64,000 bases of DNA from an uncultured Lachnospiraceae bacterium (GCA_947628955.1 CANRBX010000005.1:1-64000), one strand, 5' to 3'; positions 51,701 to 60,839 are shown, counted from the stretch's first letter. Program-made: numbers and translations. The notes: generated from the sequence alone by a model not told the origin.

Positions 51701-53365
51701 CATTATTACTGCCCGGAATGCCACTACAGCGATTTTGACTCGGAGGATGTGAAGAAATTCTCGGGCATGGCCGGCTGCGACATGCCGGACAGGGACTGCC
51801 CGGTGTGCGGGGCGAAGCTGAAGAAGGAGGGATTCGACATCCCGTTTGAGACGTTCCTCGGGTTTAAGGGGAACAAGGAGCCGGATATCGACCTGAATTT
51901 CTCCGGCGAATACCAGAGCAAGGCGCACAAGTACACCGAGGTGATCTTCGGCGCAGGGCAGACGTTCCGCGCCGGGACGATCGGCACGCTGGCCGACAAG
52001 ACGGCTTACGGCTACGTAAAGCGCTACTACGAAGAACATGAGCAGCACAAGCGCGCCTGTGAGATCGACCGCATCGTGCAGGGCTGCGTGGGCGTGCGGA
52101 GGACGACCGGCCAGCACCCGGGAGGGATCATCGTTCTGCCGATCGGCGAGGAGATCTGCTCCTTTACTCCGGTGCAGCATCCGGCGAACGACACGGAGAC
52201 AGATATCATCACGACGCACTTTGACTATCACTCCATCGACCACAACCTGCTCAAGCTCGACATTCTCGGGCACGATGATCCGACCATGATCCGCATGCTG
52301 GAGGACCTGACCGGGATCGATGCGCGGAAGATCCCGCTCGACGATCAGGCTGTGATGTCCCTGTTCCAGAGTACGGAGGCGCTCGGGATCTCGCCGGAGG
52401 ATATCCGCGGGGTGCCGCTCGGGTCGCTCGGGATTCCGGAGTTCGGTACGGAATTTGCCATGCAGATGCTGATCGACACGAAGCCGCGGTACTTTTCTGA
52501 CCTCGTGCGTATCGCCGGCCTGGCACACGGCACGGATGTGTGGCTCGGCAACGCGCAGACGCTGATCCAGGAGGGGAAGGCGACGATCTCCACCGCGATC
52601 TGCACGCGTGACGACATCATGATCTACCTGATCGGCAAGGGGATGGACAGCGAGCTGTCGTTCACGATCATGGAGAGCGTGCGGAAGGGAAAGGGCCTCA
52701 AAGACGAGTGGGAGAGGGAGATGACCGCGCACGGCGTGCCGGACTGGTATATCTGGTCCTGCAAGAAGATCAAATATATGTTCCCGAAGGCGCACGCGGC
52801 GGCCTATGTGATGATGGCGTGGCGGATCGCCTACTGCAAGATCAACTATCCGCTGGCCTACTATGCGGCCTACTTCAGCATCCGCGCGTCAGGCTTTGAC
52901 TATGAGCTGATGTGTCTGGGGAAGGAACGGCTGCTGTACCATATGGATGATTTTGAGCGCCGGATGGACACGCTGAGCAAGAAGGAGCAGGACACCTACA
53001 AGGATATGAAGAGCGTCCTGGAGATGTACGCGAGAGGCTTCGGATTCATGCCGATCGATATATACCGGGCACAGGCCGTCCGCTTCCAGGTCATAGACGG
53101 GAAGATCATGCCGTCCCTGAGTTCCATCTCCGGACTCGGCGACAAGGCCGCAGCCGCCGTCGTCGACGCGGCGAAAGACGGACCCTTCCTGTCGAAGGAC
53201 GATTTCATGGCGAGGACGAAGGTCAGCAGGACGATCACGGATCTGCTCTGTGATCTGAAGATCCTCGACCAGCTGCCCGAGACAAACCAGCTCTCCATCT
53301 TTGACCTCCCGGTGCAGGGGGCCGGAGATGGGCCGTCCGCCCGTCTTTTCGGGACTCACGGCTGA
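48764..53365 (+). CDS. polC: DNA polymerase III alpha subunit, PolC type
   Basis: A 1533-aa replicative polymerase of low-GC Gram-positive type. Order: N-terminal domain (1-190), OB fold (about 300-395), PHP domain start RVELHCHTKMSDMDG (407-420), embedded 3'-5' exonuclease with FDLETTG (496-502), second half of PHP, and the polymerase core with PDIDLNFSGE and GSVGSSFVATM. Residues about 197-280 are a low-complexity Ser/Gly/Arg/Asp insert longer than in Bacillus PolC. The ribosome binding site (AAGGATG) is weak. Confidence 0.97.
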   Translation: MLKSFFDVFPMLDVSDDMRGLMEFVKVARVTLNREHTFMRIYLESDKLIQKKYIFTLEQSIKDQLFSDALLTVRIIERFHLSRQYTPRRLMAVYEESIFQELKAYNALLYSMLKEAGRTFTDEETLELAIPDSVIADDRQEELLQILEKIFCERCGLNFHVSAHRTEPKENKKRRRLEQEFEMEAAAVSEKYAALKEGRSGAHPDSDEEDGASGRPSRSAQTSADGGKRSGDRSSGSRSATTKQGAGNGRDPAYRGKDAKPGGARRDFLQTAGRSGALKRSDNPDIIYGRDFDGEITPLESVTGEIGRICIRGQVLSTDQRELRNEKILFIFYLTDFTDSIGVKLFLSKEQAEEIGAEIKKGAFLSLAGVTTIDRFDSQLTIGNIQGIRRIADFREKRMDMSAEKRVELHCHTKMSDMDGVSDVKDIIERAMSWGHRAIAITDHGAVQAFPDASHAVPKGSDFKVIYGMEAYLVDDLKEIASDPKGQTLDDAYVVFDLETTGFSPEQCRIIEIGAVKIEQGKITEHFSTFVNPEIPIPFRIEELTHISDDMVLDAPVIEKILPEFMDFCRGCVMVAHNASFDMSFIEKNCERQGLPCEKTVVDTVAMARVLLPALNRYKLDTLAKALQVPLGSHHRAVDDAECTAHIFLKLAAMLKKQEIHTLEGLNALGASSDAQIKKLPTYHAILLAKNDVGRVNLYRLVSLSHINYFSRKPRIPKSLLQKYREGLLLGSACEAGELYQALLRGSPETEIVRLVNFYDYLEIQPLGNNMFMTREDQEDRKTVEDLKELNRRIVRLGERFGKPVVATCDVHFLDPKDEVYRRIIMASKGYKDADNQAPLYLRTTEEMLDEFAYLGEEKAREIVIGNTNQIADMCEKISPVRPDKCPPVIENSDQILRNLCYEKAHEIYGDELPEVVSERLERELNSIISNGFAVMYIIAQKLVWKSNADGYLVGSRGSVGSSFVATMSGITEVNPLSPHYYCPECHYSDFDSEDVKKFSGMAGCDMPDRDCPVCGAKLKKEGFDIPFETFLGFKGNKEPDIDLNFSGEYQSKAHKYTEVIFGAGQTFRAGTIGTLADKTAYGYVKRYYEEHEQHKRACEIDRIVQGCVGVRRTTGQHPGGIIVLPIGEEICSFTPVQHPANDTETDIITTHFDYHSIDHNLLKLDILGHDDPTMIRMLEDLTGIDARKIPLDDQAVMSLFQSTEALGISPEDIRGVPLGSLGIPEFGTEFAMQMLIDTKPRYFSDLVRIAGLAHGTDVWLGNAQTLIQEGKATISTAICTRDDIMIYLIGKGMDSELSFTIMESVRKGKGLKDEWEREMTAHGVPDWYIWSCKKIKYMFPKAHAAAYVMMAWRIAYCKINYPLAYYAAYFSIRASGFDYELMCLGKERLLYHMDDFERRMDTLSKKEQDTYKDMKSVLEMYARGFGFMPIDIYRAQAVRFQVIDGKIMPSLSSISGLGDKAAAAVVDAAKDGPFLSKDDFMARTKVSRTITDLLCDLKILDQLPETNQLSIFDLPVQGAGDGPSARLFGTHG

Positions 53366-53408
53366 ACGGGCTTTCTTATATGGATCATCTGGCTTTACAG
53401 GAGGTTTC

Positions 53409-53930
53409 ATGCTGCAGAAGTTTTATCCGGACGAGTATCTGGATTCGGCCTATATCATCGACTTTGACGCCCTGTACCGGAAGGGCTACCGGGGCGTGAT
53501 TTTTGACATTGACAATACGCTGGTGCCCCACGGCGCTCCGGCGGATGCGCGTGCCAGGGCGCTGTTCGCGCACCTGAGGAAGATCGGCTTTCAGTGCTGC
53601 CTGCTGTCAAACAACCAGCGGCCGCGTGTGGAGATGTTTAACAGAGAGATTCAGGTGCATTTCATCGAGAACGCGCACAAGCCGTCGAGGAAGAGCTACC
53701 TCCGCGCGATGGAGCTGATGCATACGGACCGGGCGACGACGCTGTTTGTCGGCGACCAGCTTTTTACGGATGTGTACGGCGCACGGCGCACCGGGATCCA
53801 TTCGATCCTCGTAAAGCCGATTCATCCGAAGGAGGAGATCCAGATCGTGCTCAAACGCTATCTGGAACGGATCGTGCTGTATTTTTACAGGAGATCGCAA
53901 AACACGCCGACGGATCAGGAGCGGAAATGA
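53409..53930 (+). CDS. yqeG: YqeG-family HAD IIIA-type phosphatase
   Basis: A 173-aa HAD-fold phosphatase. Motif I is VIFDIDNTLVPHG (nucleophile Asp near residue 33), motif II LLSNNQ, and motif III/IV KPSRKSYLRAM...FVGDQLFTDVYGA. YqeG of Bacillus is related to mitochondrial phosphatidylglycerophosphatase GEP4; a PGP phosphatase role is plausible. ATG 53409 follows CAGGAGG. The stop overlaps a possible upstream start of rarA (ATGA at 53927). Confidence 0.9.
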   Translation: MLQKFYPDEYLDSAYIIDFDALYRKGYRGVIFDIDNTLVPHGAPADARARALFAHLRKIGFQCCLLSNNQRPRVEMFNREIQVHFIENAHKPSRKSYLRAMELMHTDRATTLFVGDQLFTDVYGARRTGIHSILVKPIHPKEEIQIVLKRYLERIVLYFYRRSQNTPTDQERK

Positions 53931-54025
53931 CCCTGACAGGCGCGGGTTCAGAGTGGTTCCGATATAACTTTCCATTTTTGGCGGACAATTTGAATTGCAG
54001 GACAGGCGAGAGGAGGATGCCGCAG

Positions 54026-55351
54026 ATGCTGGGACAGATGAGTTTGTTTGACGACCGGGAGCAGATGTCGCCCCTGGCGAGCCGGCTGCGCCCGGAAAGC
54101 CTGGATGAGTATGTGGGACAGCAGCATCTGGTCGGACCGGGCATGCTGCTGCGGCAGCTGATCGAAAAGGATCAGATCTCATCCATGATCTTCTGGGGAC
54201 CGCCCGGGGTCGGAAAGACGACGCTCGCGCGCATCATCGCGAAGCAGACGCAGGCCGAATTTGTGGAATTCAGCGCGGTGACGAGCGGGATCAAGGAGAT
54301 CCGGGACGTGATGAGCCGGGCGGAGCAGAACCGGAGATACGGGATACGCACGCTTCTGTTTGTCGATGAGATCCACCGCTTTAACAAGGCCCAGCAGGAT
54401 GCGTTTCTCCCGTGGGTGGAAAAGGGGAGCATCATTCTTGTCGGGGCGACGACGGAGAATCCTTCGTTTGAGATCAATTCGGCTCTGCTGTCGAGGTGCA
54501 AGGTCTTTATTCTGAAGGAGCTTGAAGAAGCGGATCTGATCCGGCTTCTGCACCACGCGCTGAAAAGCCTGAAGGGATTTGGAAATCAGCGCATTCAGAT
54601 CGGGGAGCCGCAGCTTGGCGCGATCGCACGGTTTGCAAACGGGGACGCGCGGACGGCGCTCAACACACTTGAGATGGCCGTGATCAACGGACGGATGGAT
54701 CCAGAGGGGCTGCTCTGCGTGGACGATGAGGTTCTCGCACAGTGCATGAACCGGCGCTCCCTGCTGTACGACAAAAGCGGGGAAGAGCACTACAACCTGA
54801 TCTCCGCCCTGCATAAATCGATGCGCAACAGCGATCCGGACGCGGCGGTCTACTGGATGTGCCGGATGCTCGACGGGGGCGAGGATCCGCTGTACATCGC
54901 CCGCAGGCTGGTCCGCTTTGCGAGCGAGGACGTCGGCATGGCGGATCCGGGCGCGCTGCAGGTCGCGGTGAACGTCTATCAGGCCTGCCATTTTCTGGGG
55001 ATGCCGGAGTGCAACGTGCACCTGACGCACGCAGTCGTCTATCTCTCGATGGCTCCGAAATCGAACGCGCTGTACCGCGCGTGTGAGAGATGCAAGGCTG
55101 ATGTGAAGGAGCTGCCCGCCGAACCTGTGCCGCTGCAGATCCGCAACGCCCCGACGGCGCTGATGCGGGATCTGCACTACGGCGAGGGCTACCAGTACGC
55201 CCACGACACTGAGGAAAAGCTGACCCGGATGCAGTGCCTGCCGGACAGTCTGGCCGGACGGCGCTACTACGAGCCGACCACGCAGGGGCAGGAGGCGCAG
55301 GTGAAGGAGCGGCTTGAGAAGATCCTTGAGTGGAAGCGGGCGGAAAAGTAA
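54026..55351 (+). CDS. rarA: Replication-associated recombination ATPase RarA (MgsA)
   Basis: A 441-aa AAA+ ATPase of the clamp-loader class acting at stalled forks. It begins with MSLFDDREQMSPLASRLRPESLDEYVGQQHL, Walker A WGPPGVGKTT, Walker B LFVDEIHRF and the sensor motif GATTENPSFE. The C-terminal tetramerisation domain contains VRFASEDVGMADP. ATG 54026 has GAGAGGAGG at the best distance; the frame is open to 53927, overlapping yqeG. Confidence 0.93.
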   Translation: MLGQMSLFDDREQMSPLASRLRPESLDEYVGQQHLVGPGMLLRQLIEKDQISSMIFWGPPGVGKTTLARIIAKQTQAEFVEFSAVTSGIKEIRDVMSRAEQNRRYGIRTLLFVDEIHRFNKAQQDAFLPWVEKGSIILVGATTENPSFEINSALLSRCKVFILKELEEADLIRLLHHALKSLKGFGNQRIQIGEPQLGAIARFANGDARTALNTLEMAVINGRMDPEGLLCVDDEVLAQCMNRRSLLYDKSGEEHYNLISALHKSMRNSDPDAAVYWMCRMLDGGEDPLYIARRLVRFASEDVGMADPGALQVAVNVYQACHFLGMPECNVHLTHAVVYLSMAPKSNALYRACERCKADVKELPAEPVPLQIRNAPTALMRDLHYGEGYQYAHDTEEKLTRMQCLPDSLAGRRYYEPTTQGQEAQVKERLEKILEWKRAEK

Positions 55352-55393
55352 AAGGCTGAAAAACGAAATCCTGAAAAAAGAAACGCAGGAACA

Positions 55394-55449
55394 AGGCTGC
55401 GGCAGGATAACGTCTGTCAGACGTTACCCCGCCGCAGCCTCCCATTTTT
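55394..55449 (+). terminator. Terminator of rarA, overlapping the 3' end of the ABC-F gene
   Basis: An outer 10-bp perfect stem (55394-55403 with 55431-55440) encloses an inner 9-bp hairpin (55408-55416/55418-55426). TTTTT lies at 55445-55449 on the + strand. The right arm encodes the last residues of the convergent ABC-F protein. Confidence 0.75.
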
Positions 55450-57331
55450 CATAGAGTTCATCCAGCTCTTTCATCAGATCGGCTTTCTGCTGGCTGAGCT
55501 CCATGCATTTTCTGACGTCTGTAAAAATCTCTTCCCGGGACATCAGCTCGTCGAGCTCCCGGTCCTGCGCCTCGAGCTCGCTGATGCGGTCCTCCAGCTT
55601 TTTCAGCTCGTTCTGGCGCCTGCGCTCCCTGGCCTGTTCCTCCTTGCGGCGCTCCCGGTCCTCCCTCGCGGATGAGACGGAGGCCTGCCGGGCACCCGGC
55701 GATGCGGGCGCGTAGATCTGCGTGAGCTCCTGTACCTTTTCCAGATAGTAGTCGTAGTTGCCGATATAGTTGATCAGCCTGTGGTTTTTCAGCTCCAGGA
55801 TCCGGGTCGCGGTCTGGTTGATAAAATAGCGGTCGTGCGAGACATAGAGCACCGTGCCGGTGTAGCTGCAAAGCGCTTCCTCGAGGATCTCCTTTGAGGT
55901 GATGTCCAGGTGGTTCGTCGGCTCGTCGAGGATCAGGAAGTTGGATTTCGAGAGCATCAGGCGGGCCAGGGCCAGCCGTCCGCGCTCGCCGCCGCTCAGG
56001 TCGCTGACACGCTTGTACACATCGTCGCCCGTGAAGAGGAAGGACGCAAGCACGTTGCGGATCTCGGTCATGGTCATATCCGGATAGATGTCCGAGATCT
56101 CGTCGAACAGCGTCTTCTCCATATGGAGAAGCTGGTGCTCCTGGTCGTAGTATCCGATGTGAACCCGGCTGCCGAGCGTGAACACGCCGGCGTCTGCAGG
56201 AACCAGCTCGTTCAGGATCTTTAGGATCGTCGTCTTTCCGGTACCGTTGTCCCCGATCAGCGCGACGCGCTCGCCGCGCCGGATGGAGAAATTCAGGTCC
56301 TCAAACAGCGGATTGCCGGGGAACGATTTCGACAGATGCTCAACGGTCAGCACATCGTTCCCGCTCGTGATCTGCGGGGAAAACTGAAGGTGCATATCGG
56401 CCCGGATCTCCACCGGCTTCTCCAGCACCTCGATCTTTCCGAGCATTTTCTCGCGGCTCTCGGCGCGCTTGATGGATTTCTCGCGGTTGAAGGACTTCAG
56501 CTTTGTGATGACGGCCTCCTGGCGCTTTATCTCCTGCTGCTGGTTCAGCCAGGCCCGCCATGCCGTCTCGCGCAGCCGGGCCTTTTTCTCCGCGTAGGCG
56601 CTGTAATTGCCGGAGAAGACGGAGAGTTTTCCGCCGTCGAGCTCAATGATCTTTGTCACAACGCGGTTCAGGAAATAGCGGTCGTGCGCCACGATCAGCA
56701 CCGCGCCGCTGTAGCCGAGCAGATAGTTTTCCAGCCAGGCGACCGAATTCAGATCCAGGTGGTTCGTCGGCTCGTCCAGAAGCAGGATATCCGGGGCACA
56801 GAGCAGGAGCCTGCCCAGAGCGACCCGCGTCTTCTGGCCGCCGGAGAGCGTGCAGATCTGCTTGTCAAACTCATCCTCAGAGAAGCCGAGTCCCTTGAGG
56901 ATGCCGGTGACCTCGCTGCGCACGGCGTAGCCGTTGCGGTGTTCAAATTCGGTGGAGACGCGGTTGTACTGCTCCATGAGCTCCGCGAGCGCGTCCCCCT
57001 CGGTGTGATTCATGTCCTGCTCCATCGCGCGCAGACGCTGCTCCATCTGCAGGAGGTCCTCCTTCACGCTGAGCAGCTCTGCGTAGATCGTCCGCGTACT
57101 GTTGACGTCCTGGTGCTGCTCCAGATAGCCGAGCGACTTTCCGCGGGCGTGGGAGACGACCCCGGAATCCGGCTCCATTTCCCCCACGATGATGCGCAGA
57201 AGCGTCGTCTTGCCGGCGCCGTTGATGCCGACCACGGCGGCCTTCTCATGATCCTCGATATGAAACGAGCCGCCGGAGAGAATGACGTCCGTGCCGAACG
57301 ATTTTGTTATATTCTGACATGACAGTATCAT
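55424..57331 (-). CDS. ABC-F family ATPase (translation factor type)
   Basis: A 635-aa soluble protein with two ABC domains: Walker A GINGAGKTT and GDNGTGKTT, signatures LSGGQKTR and LSGGERGR, both DEPTNHLD. No membrane helices. The ~80-residue interdomain linker and a C-terminal coiled coil (about 555-635, rich in Glu/Arg/Lys) are typical of Uup/YdiF-type ABC-F proteins, which act on the ribosome. Antibiotic protection cannot be inferred. ATG 57331 follows AAGGAG; the frame extends to 57421. Confidence 0.92.
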   Translation of the reverse strand: MILSCQNITKSFGTDVILSGGSFHIEDHEKAAVVGINGAGKTTLLRIIVGEMEPDSGVVSHARGKSLGYLEQHQDVNSTRTIYAELLSVKEDLLQMEQRLRAMEQDMNHTEGDALAELMEQYNRVSTEFEHRNGYAVRSEVTGILKGLGFSEDEFDKQICTLSGGQKTRVALGRLLLCAPDILLLDEPTNHLDLNSVAWLENYLLGYSGAVLIVAHDRYFLNRVVTKIIELDGGKLSVFSGNYSAYAEKKARLRETAWRAWLNQQQEIKRQEAVITKLKSFNREKSIKRAESREKMLGKIEVLEKPVEIRADMHLQFSPQITSGNDVLTVEHLSKSFPGNPLFEDLNFSIRRGERVALIGDNGTGKTTILKILNELVPADAGVFTLGSRVHIGYYDQEHQLLHMEKTLFDEISDIYPDMTMTEIRNVLASFLFTGDDVYKRVSDLSGGERGRLALARLMLSKSNFLILDEPTNHLDITSKEILEEALCSYTGTVLYVSHDRYFINQTATRILELKNHRLINYIGNYDYYLEKVQELTQIYAPASPGARQASVSSAREDRERRKEEQARERRRQNELKKLEDRISELEAQDRELDELMSREEIFTDVRKCMELSQQKADLMKELDELYEKWEAAAG

Positions 57332-57371
57332 GTAGCCACTCCTTGATATACATAGTCTGTGTTCTAGTCTT

Positions 57372-57399
57372 ATCTTACTCATAACAGGAAAAATGTCAA
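57372..57399 (-). promoter_or_regulatory. Promoter of the ABC-F gene (minus strand)
   Basis: On the minus strand: TTGACA (57394-57399), 16 bp, TAAGAT (57372-57377). Confidence 0.55.
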
Positions 57400-57403
57400 G
57401 AAA

Positions 57404-57449
57404 GGGATTGCAGGAGCCCACCGCGGCTTATGACTTTTAAACCCGGCGC
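57404..57449 (+). repeat. Degenerate fragment of the MITE-like repeat (copy D)
   Basis: GGATTG (57404-57409), then CTTATGACTTTTAAACCCGG (57427-57446), resembles the right arm of copy B (TTTATGACTTTTGACCCCGG). No target duplication or left end is evident, so this is a relic at best. It lies between the divergent ABC-F and rex promoters. Confidence 0.45.
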
Positions 57450-57461
57450 CGCCAGATACGA

Positions 57462-57490
57462 TTGACAATAAACAGGCAGGCGCTTATAAT
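57462..57490 (+). promoter_or_regulatory. Consensus promoter of rex
   Basis: Perfect TTGACA (57462-57467), 17 bp, perfect TATAAT (57485-57490). No clear Rex operator (TTGTGA-type) was found around it. Confidence 0.85.
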
Positions 57491-57539
57491 ATTTTCAGAT
57501 ATATTTCTGAGAGAATATACTGGAAAAAGAGGAAAAAAC

Positions 57540-58169
57540 GTGGATGAACATGAAATTTCAAAGGTAGTAGTCAAACGGCTGCCGCGCTATTACCGGTATC
57601 TCGGCGATCTGCTGGAGGCGAAGGTGGAGCGCATCTCGTCGGGCGAGCTGAGCGAGCTGATGAACGTCACCGCATCCCAGATCCGGCAGGATCTGAATAA
57701 TTTCGGCGGGTTCGGACAGCAGGGCTACGGATACAATGTAAAATATCTCTATGACGAGATCGGCAAGATCCTCGGACTGGACAAGGTTTACAATATGATC
57801 ATTGTCGGCGCCGGCAATCTCGGGCAGGCGCTCGCCAATTACGTAAAATTTGAGAAGAACGGCTTCCTGATCAAGGGCCTCTTCGACGTAAAGCCGGAGC
57901 TGAAGGGCGTCTCGGTGCGCGGGATCGAGATCCGCATGACGGACGAACTGCCGCAGTTTATCCGGAAGCATGATATCCAGATCGCTGCACTGACGCTTCC
58001 GAAGAGCGGGGCGGAGGTGATCGCCCCGGTGCTCGCGGAAAACGGGGTGAAGGCGATCTGGAATTTTGCGCACACGGATCTGCATCTCCCGCCGACTGTC
58101 GTTGTGGAGAACGTGCATCTCTCCGAGAGCCTGATGCACCTTTCCTACAATCTGAACCACATGGACTAA
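57540..58169 (+). CDS. rex: Redox-sensing transcriptional repressor Rex
   Basis: A 209-aa NADH/NAD+-responsive repressor. It has an N-terminal winged helix (SSGELSELMNVTASQIRQDLNNFGGFGQQGYGY, about residues 30-65) and a Rossmann domain with IVGAGNLGQALANY. It starts at GTG 57540 (reading MDEHEISKVVVKRLPRYYRYL-like) with AAGAGG upstream; upstream in-frame codons would run through the -10 box. It probably controls fermentation genes elsewhere. It heads a run of + strand genes to the window end. Confidence 0.95.
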   Translation: MDEHEISKVVVKRLPRYYRYLGDLLEAKVERISSGELSELMNVTASQIRQDLNNFGGFGQQGYGYNVKYLYDEIGKILGLDKVYNMIIVGAGNLGQALANYVKFEKNGFLIKGLFDVKPELKGVSVRGIEIRMTDELPQFIRKHDIQIAALTLPKSGAEVIAPVLAENGVKAIWNFAHTDLHLPPTVVVENVHLSESLMHLSYNLNHMD

Positions 58170-58200
58170 ACGCCGCCTGGATGACTGGAAGGAGCTGACG

Positions 58201-59706
58201 ATGGAATTTTTACTGAGCTCGGAACAAATGAAGCACTGTGACAGCGATACGATCCGCGAGATCGGGATCCCGTCGCTTGTCCTGATGGAGCGCGCCGCGC
58301 TGGCGGTCACCGATGAGATCTGCCGCTCCGGCTGCGACCTGCGGTCTGTGCTGGTGGTCTGCGGATCCGGGAACAACGGCGGGGACGGCTTCGCCGTCGC
58401 GCGCCTGCTCGACGAGCAGGGCGTCCGTGTGACGGCCGCCTTTGTCGGCAATGAGGAATCCCTGTCGGAGGAGACCGCAGTTCAGAAAAAAATCTGTGAA
58501 AATTGCGGAATAAAAATCAGCAGCAATTTTATGCAGCGTGAATATACTGTTATAGTAGATGCCATCTTTGGCATCGGACTCTCGAGAGAGATCGAAGGGC
58601 GATACGCGCAGGTCATAGACTGGATCAACCGGCAGGCCGCATATACGGTGGCCGTGGACATTCCCTCCGGCGTCAGCGCGGACACCGGCCATATCCTCGG
58701 GTGCGCGGTGCATGCGGATCTGACGGTCACCTTTGCCTACAGAAAGCTCGGGCACGTCCTTTTTCCGGGGACAGAGATCTGCGGGAAGGTCGTTCGCCGC
58801 GAGATCGGGATCACGGCGGACCGCTTCGAGAGAGGCGTTCCCACCGTATTTACATACAGCGAAGAAGATCTGTCGCGGATCGCGCGCAGAAGGGCGTATT
58901 CCAACAAGGGAACGTACGGGAAGGTCCTGCTGATCGCCGGATGCCGGGGGATGAGCGGCGCGGCCTTTCTTTGCGCCATGGCGGCCTACCGCACAGGAAG
59001 CGGCCTGGTGAGGATCTTCACGCCGGAGTGCAACCGGGAGATCCTCCAGACCGCACTGCCGGAGGCGCTGATCACGACCTGGAGCGGGGAGCAGTTTCCG
59101 GCACAGGAGCTTGCGGCCGCGCTCGCCTGGTCCGATGTGGCCGGGATCGGGCCCGGCCTCGGAACCGGCCGGATCCAGGAGGAGATCCTTCGCCATGTCC
59201 TGGCGGAATACCGGAAGCCGCTCGTGATCGATGCGGACGGGCTCAACCTTTTGTCGAAGCAGCCTGAGCTTCTGTACGACACGGACGCCCCGGTGATCCT
59301 GACGCCGCATATCGGCGAGATGATGCGCCTGACAGACAACACAAAGGACGAGATCCTGGAGGATCTGCTGCGCGCGGCGCGCCGGTTTGCCCGGGAGTAC
59401 CATGTGATCTGCGCGCTGAAGGACGCCAGGACGGTTGTCTCGGACGGCGTCCGGACATATGTGAACACTTCCGGGAACAACGGCATGGCGGCCGGCGGCT
59501 CCGGGGACATCCTGACCGGGATCGTCTGCGGGCTGCTCGCGCAGAAGATGCCGGCCTTTGACGCCGCGGCGCTCGGGGTCTATCTGCACGGCCTCGCGGG
59601 CGACGCTGCACAGGAGAAGCACAGCGCGTACGGGATGATCGCGCGTGATATTGCGGATGAGATCGGCACGGTGCTGAAGCGTGCCGAAGACGGGAGGACT
59701 GACTGA
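58201..59706 (+). CDS. nnr: Bifunctional NAD(P)H-hydrate epimerase/dehydratase
   Basis: A 501-aa repair enzyme for damaged NAD(P)H. The N-terminal YjeF_N epimerase domain (1-210) contains VCGSGNNGGDGFAVAR and VDAIFGIGLSREIEG. The C-terminal ADP/ATP-dependent dehydratase domain (about 225-495) contains GKVLLIAGCRGMSGAA, DADGLN and the catalytic NGMAAGGSGDILTG. Full-length fusion as in E. coli and most Firmicutes. It lies 31 bp after rex, so linking redox sensing and cofactor repair. Confidence 0.95.
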   Translation: MEFLLSSEQMKHCDSDTIREIGIPSLVLMERAALAVTDEICRSGCDLRSVLVVCGSGNNGGDGFAVARLLDEQGVRVTAAFVGNEESLSEETAVQKKICENCGIKISSNFMQREYTVIVDAIFGIGLSREIEGRYAQVIDWINRQAAYTVAVDIPSGVSADTGHILGCAVHADLTVTFAYRKLGHVLFPGTEICGKVVRREIGITADRFERGVPTVFTYSEEDLSRIARRRAYSNKGTYGKVLLIAGCRGMSGAAFLCAMAAYRTGSGLVRIFTPECNREILQTALPEALITTWSGEQFPAQELAAALAWSDVAGIGPGLGTGRIQEEILRHVLAEYRKPLVIDADGLNLLSKQPELLYDTDAPVILTPHIGEMMRLTDNTKDEILEDLLRAARRFAREYHVICALKDARTVVSDGVRTYVNTSGNNGMAAGGSGDILTGIVCGLLAQKMPAFDAAALGVYLHGLAGDAAQEKHSAYGMIARDIADEIGTVLKRAEDGRTD

Positions 59707-59708
59707 GG

Positions 59709-60839
59709 ATGTGCCGGATGCAGAAGAATGGAAGAGTGACAGCCTATATTCACATGGACGCGATCGCGGAGAATTTCCGCCTCATGAAGGAGCGCCTGCA
59801 CGAGGGGACGCAGATGATCGCCGTGGTCAAGACAGACGGCTACGGCCATGGCGCCGTGCCGATCGCTCAGATGGCGGAGAAATACGATTATATCTGGGGG
59901 TTCGCGGTGGCCGCGTGCTCCGAGGCGCTCGAGCTGCGCAGGGCCGGGATCCGCAAACCGATCCTGATCCTCGGATACACGTTTGAAGAGGATTACCGGA
60001 TCATGGCGCAGGAAGGGATCCGGCCGGCCGTCTTCACCGTGGACATGGCCGCAAAATTTTCCGACACGGCCGCCTCTCTCGGCATCTGCGCGCCGGTGCA
60101 TATCGCGGTGGACACCGGGATGTCGAGGATCGGGGTCTCTGACGACGAGGCGGGCGTCTTGACGGCGGCGCAGATCGGTGCGCTCCCGAACCTGAAGATC
60201 GAGGGTGTGTTCACCCATTTCGCGCGGGCGGACGAGGCGGACAAGAGCTGCGCAAGGGCACAGGCAGAACGCTTCGCGTCGTTCTGCGGACGGCTCGAAC
60301 AGCTCGGGGTGAAGGGGTTTCTGCGCCACTGCTCGAACAGCGCCGGGATCATGGAGCTGCCCGAGGCAAACATGGACATGGTGCGCGCAGGCATCAGCAT
60401 ATACGGGATCTATCCGTCGGATGAGATGGACCGCGCGTTCGGCCTCAGGCCCGCCATGGAGCTGAAATCCCATATCGTCTGCCTGAAGACGATCAGGAAG
60501 GGAACGCCGGTCAGCTATGGCGGGACGTTTACCGCGCCGCGGGACATGCGGATCGCGACGATCCCCGTCGGCTACGGGGACGGCTATCCGAGAAGCCTGA
60601 GCGGCAAAGGCTGCGTCCTGATCCGCGGGCAGCGCGCGCCGATCCTCGGACGTGTCTGCATGGATCAGTTCATGGTCGACGTAAGCGGGATCCGCGCGGA
60701 GATGCTCGACGAGGTGACCTTGCTCGGGCGCGACGGCGGCGGCTGCATCACACTGGAAGAGCTGGACGCCCTCTCCGGGCGTTTTCCATATGAGTTTGTG
60801 TGCGACATCGGAAAGCGCGTGCCGCGCAGGTACGTATAA
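59709..60839 (+). CDS. alr: Alanine racemase
   Basis: A 376-aa fold-type III PLP enzyme making D-alanine for peptidoglycan. The PLP lysine is Lys41 in AVVKTDGYGHG. The C-terminal domain has the VSYGGTF tyrosine and CMDQFMVDVSG. It is 2 bp after nnr; GGGAGG is about 12 bp before ATG 59709. ATG 59718 is the alternative. The nnr-alr-mazF order is widespread in Firmicutes. Confidence 0.95.
   Translation: MCRMQKNGRVTAYIHMDAIAENFRLMKERLHEGTQMIAVVKTDGYGHGAVPIAQMAEKYDYIWGFAVAACSEALELRRAGIRKPILILGYTFEEDYRIMAQEGIRPAVFTVDMAAKFSDTAASLGICAPVHIAVDTGMSRIGVSDDEAGVLTAAQIGALPNLKIEGVFTHFARADEADKSCARAQAERFASFCGRLEQLGVKGFLRHCSNSAGIMELPEANMDMVRAGISIYGIYPSDEMDRAFGLRPAMELKSHIVCLKTIRKGTPVSYGGTFTAPRDMRIATIPVGYGDGYPRSLSGKGCVLIRGQRAPILGRVCMDQFMVDVSGIRAEMLDEVTLLGRDGGGCITLEELDALSGRFPYEFVCDIGKRVPRRYV

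Noticed and set aside
48656-52795. A 1379-codon open frame on the minus strand
   Set aside because: It is the antisense shadow of polC. High GC gives long antisense frames, its composition is rich in Arg/His/Leu with no family motifs, and polC is unambiguous.
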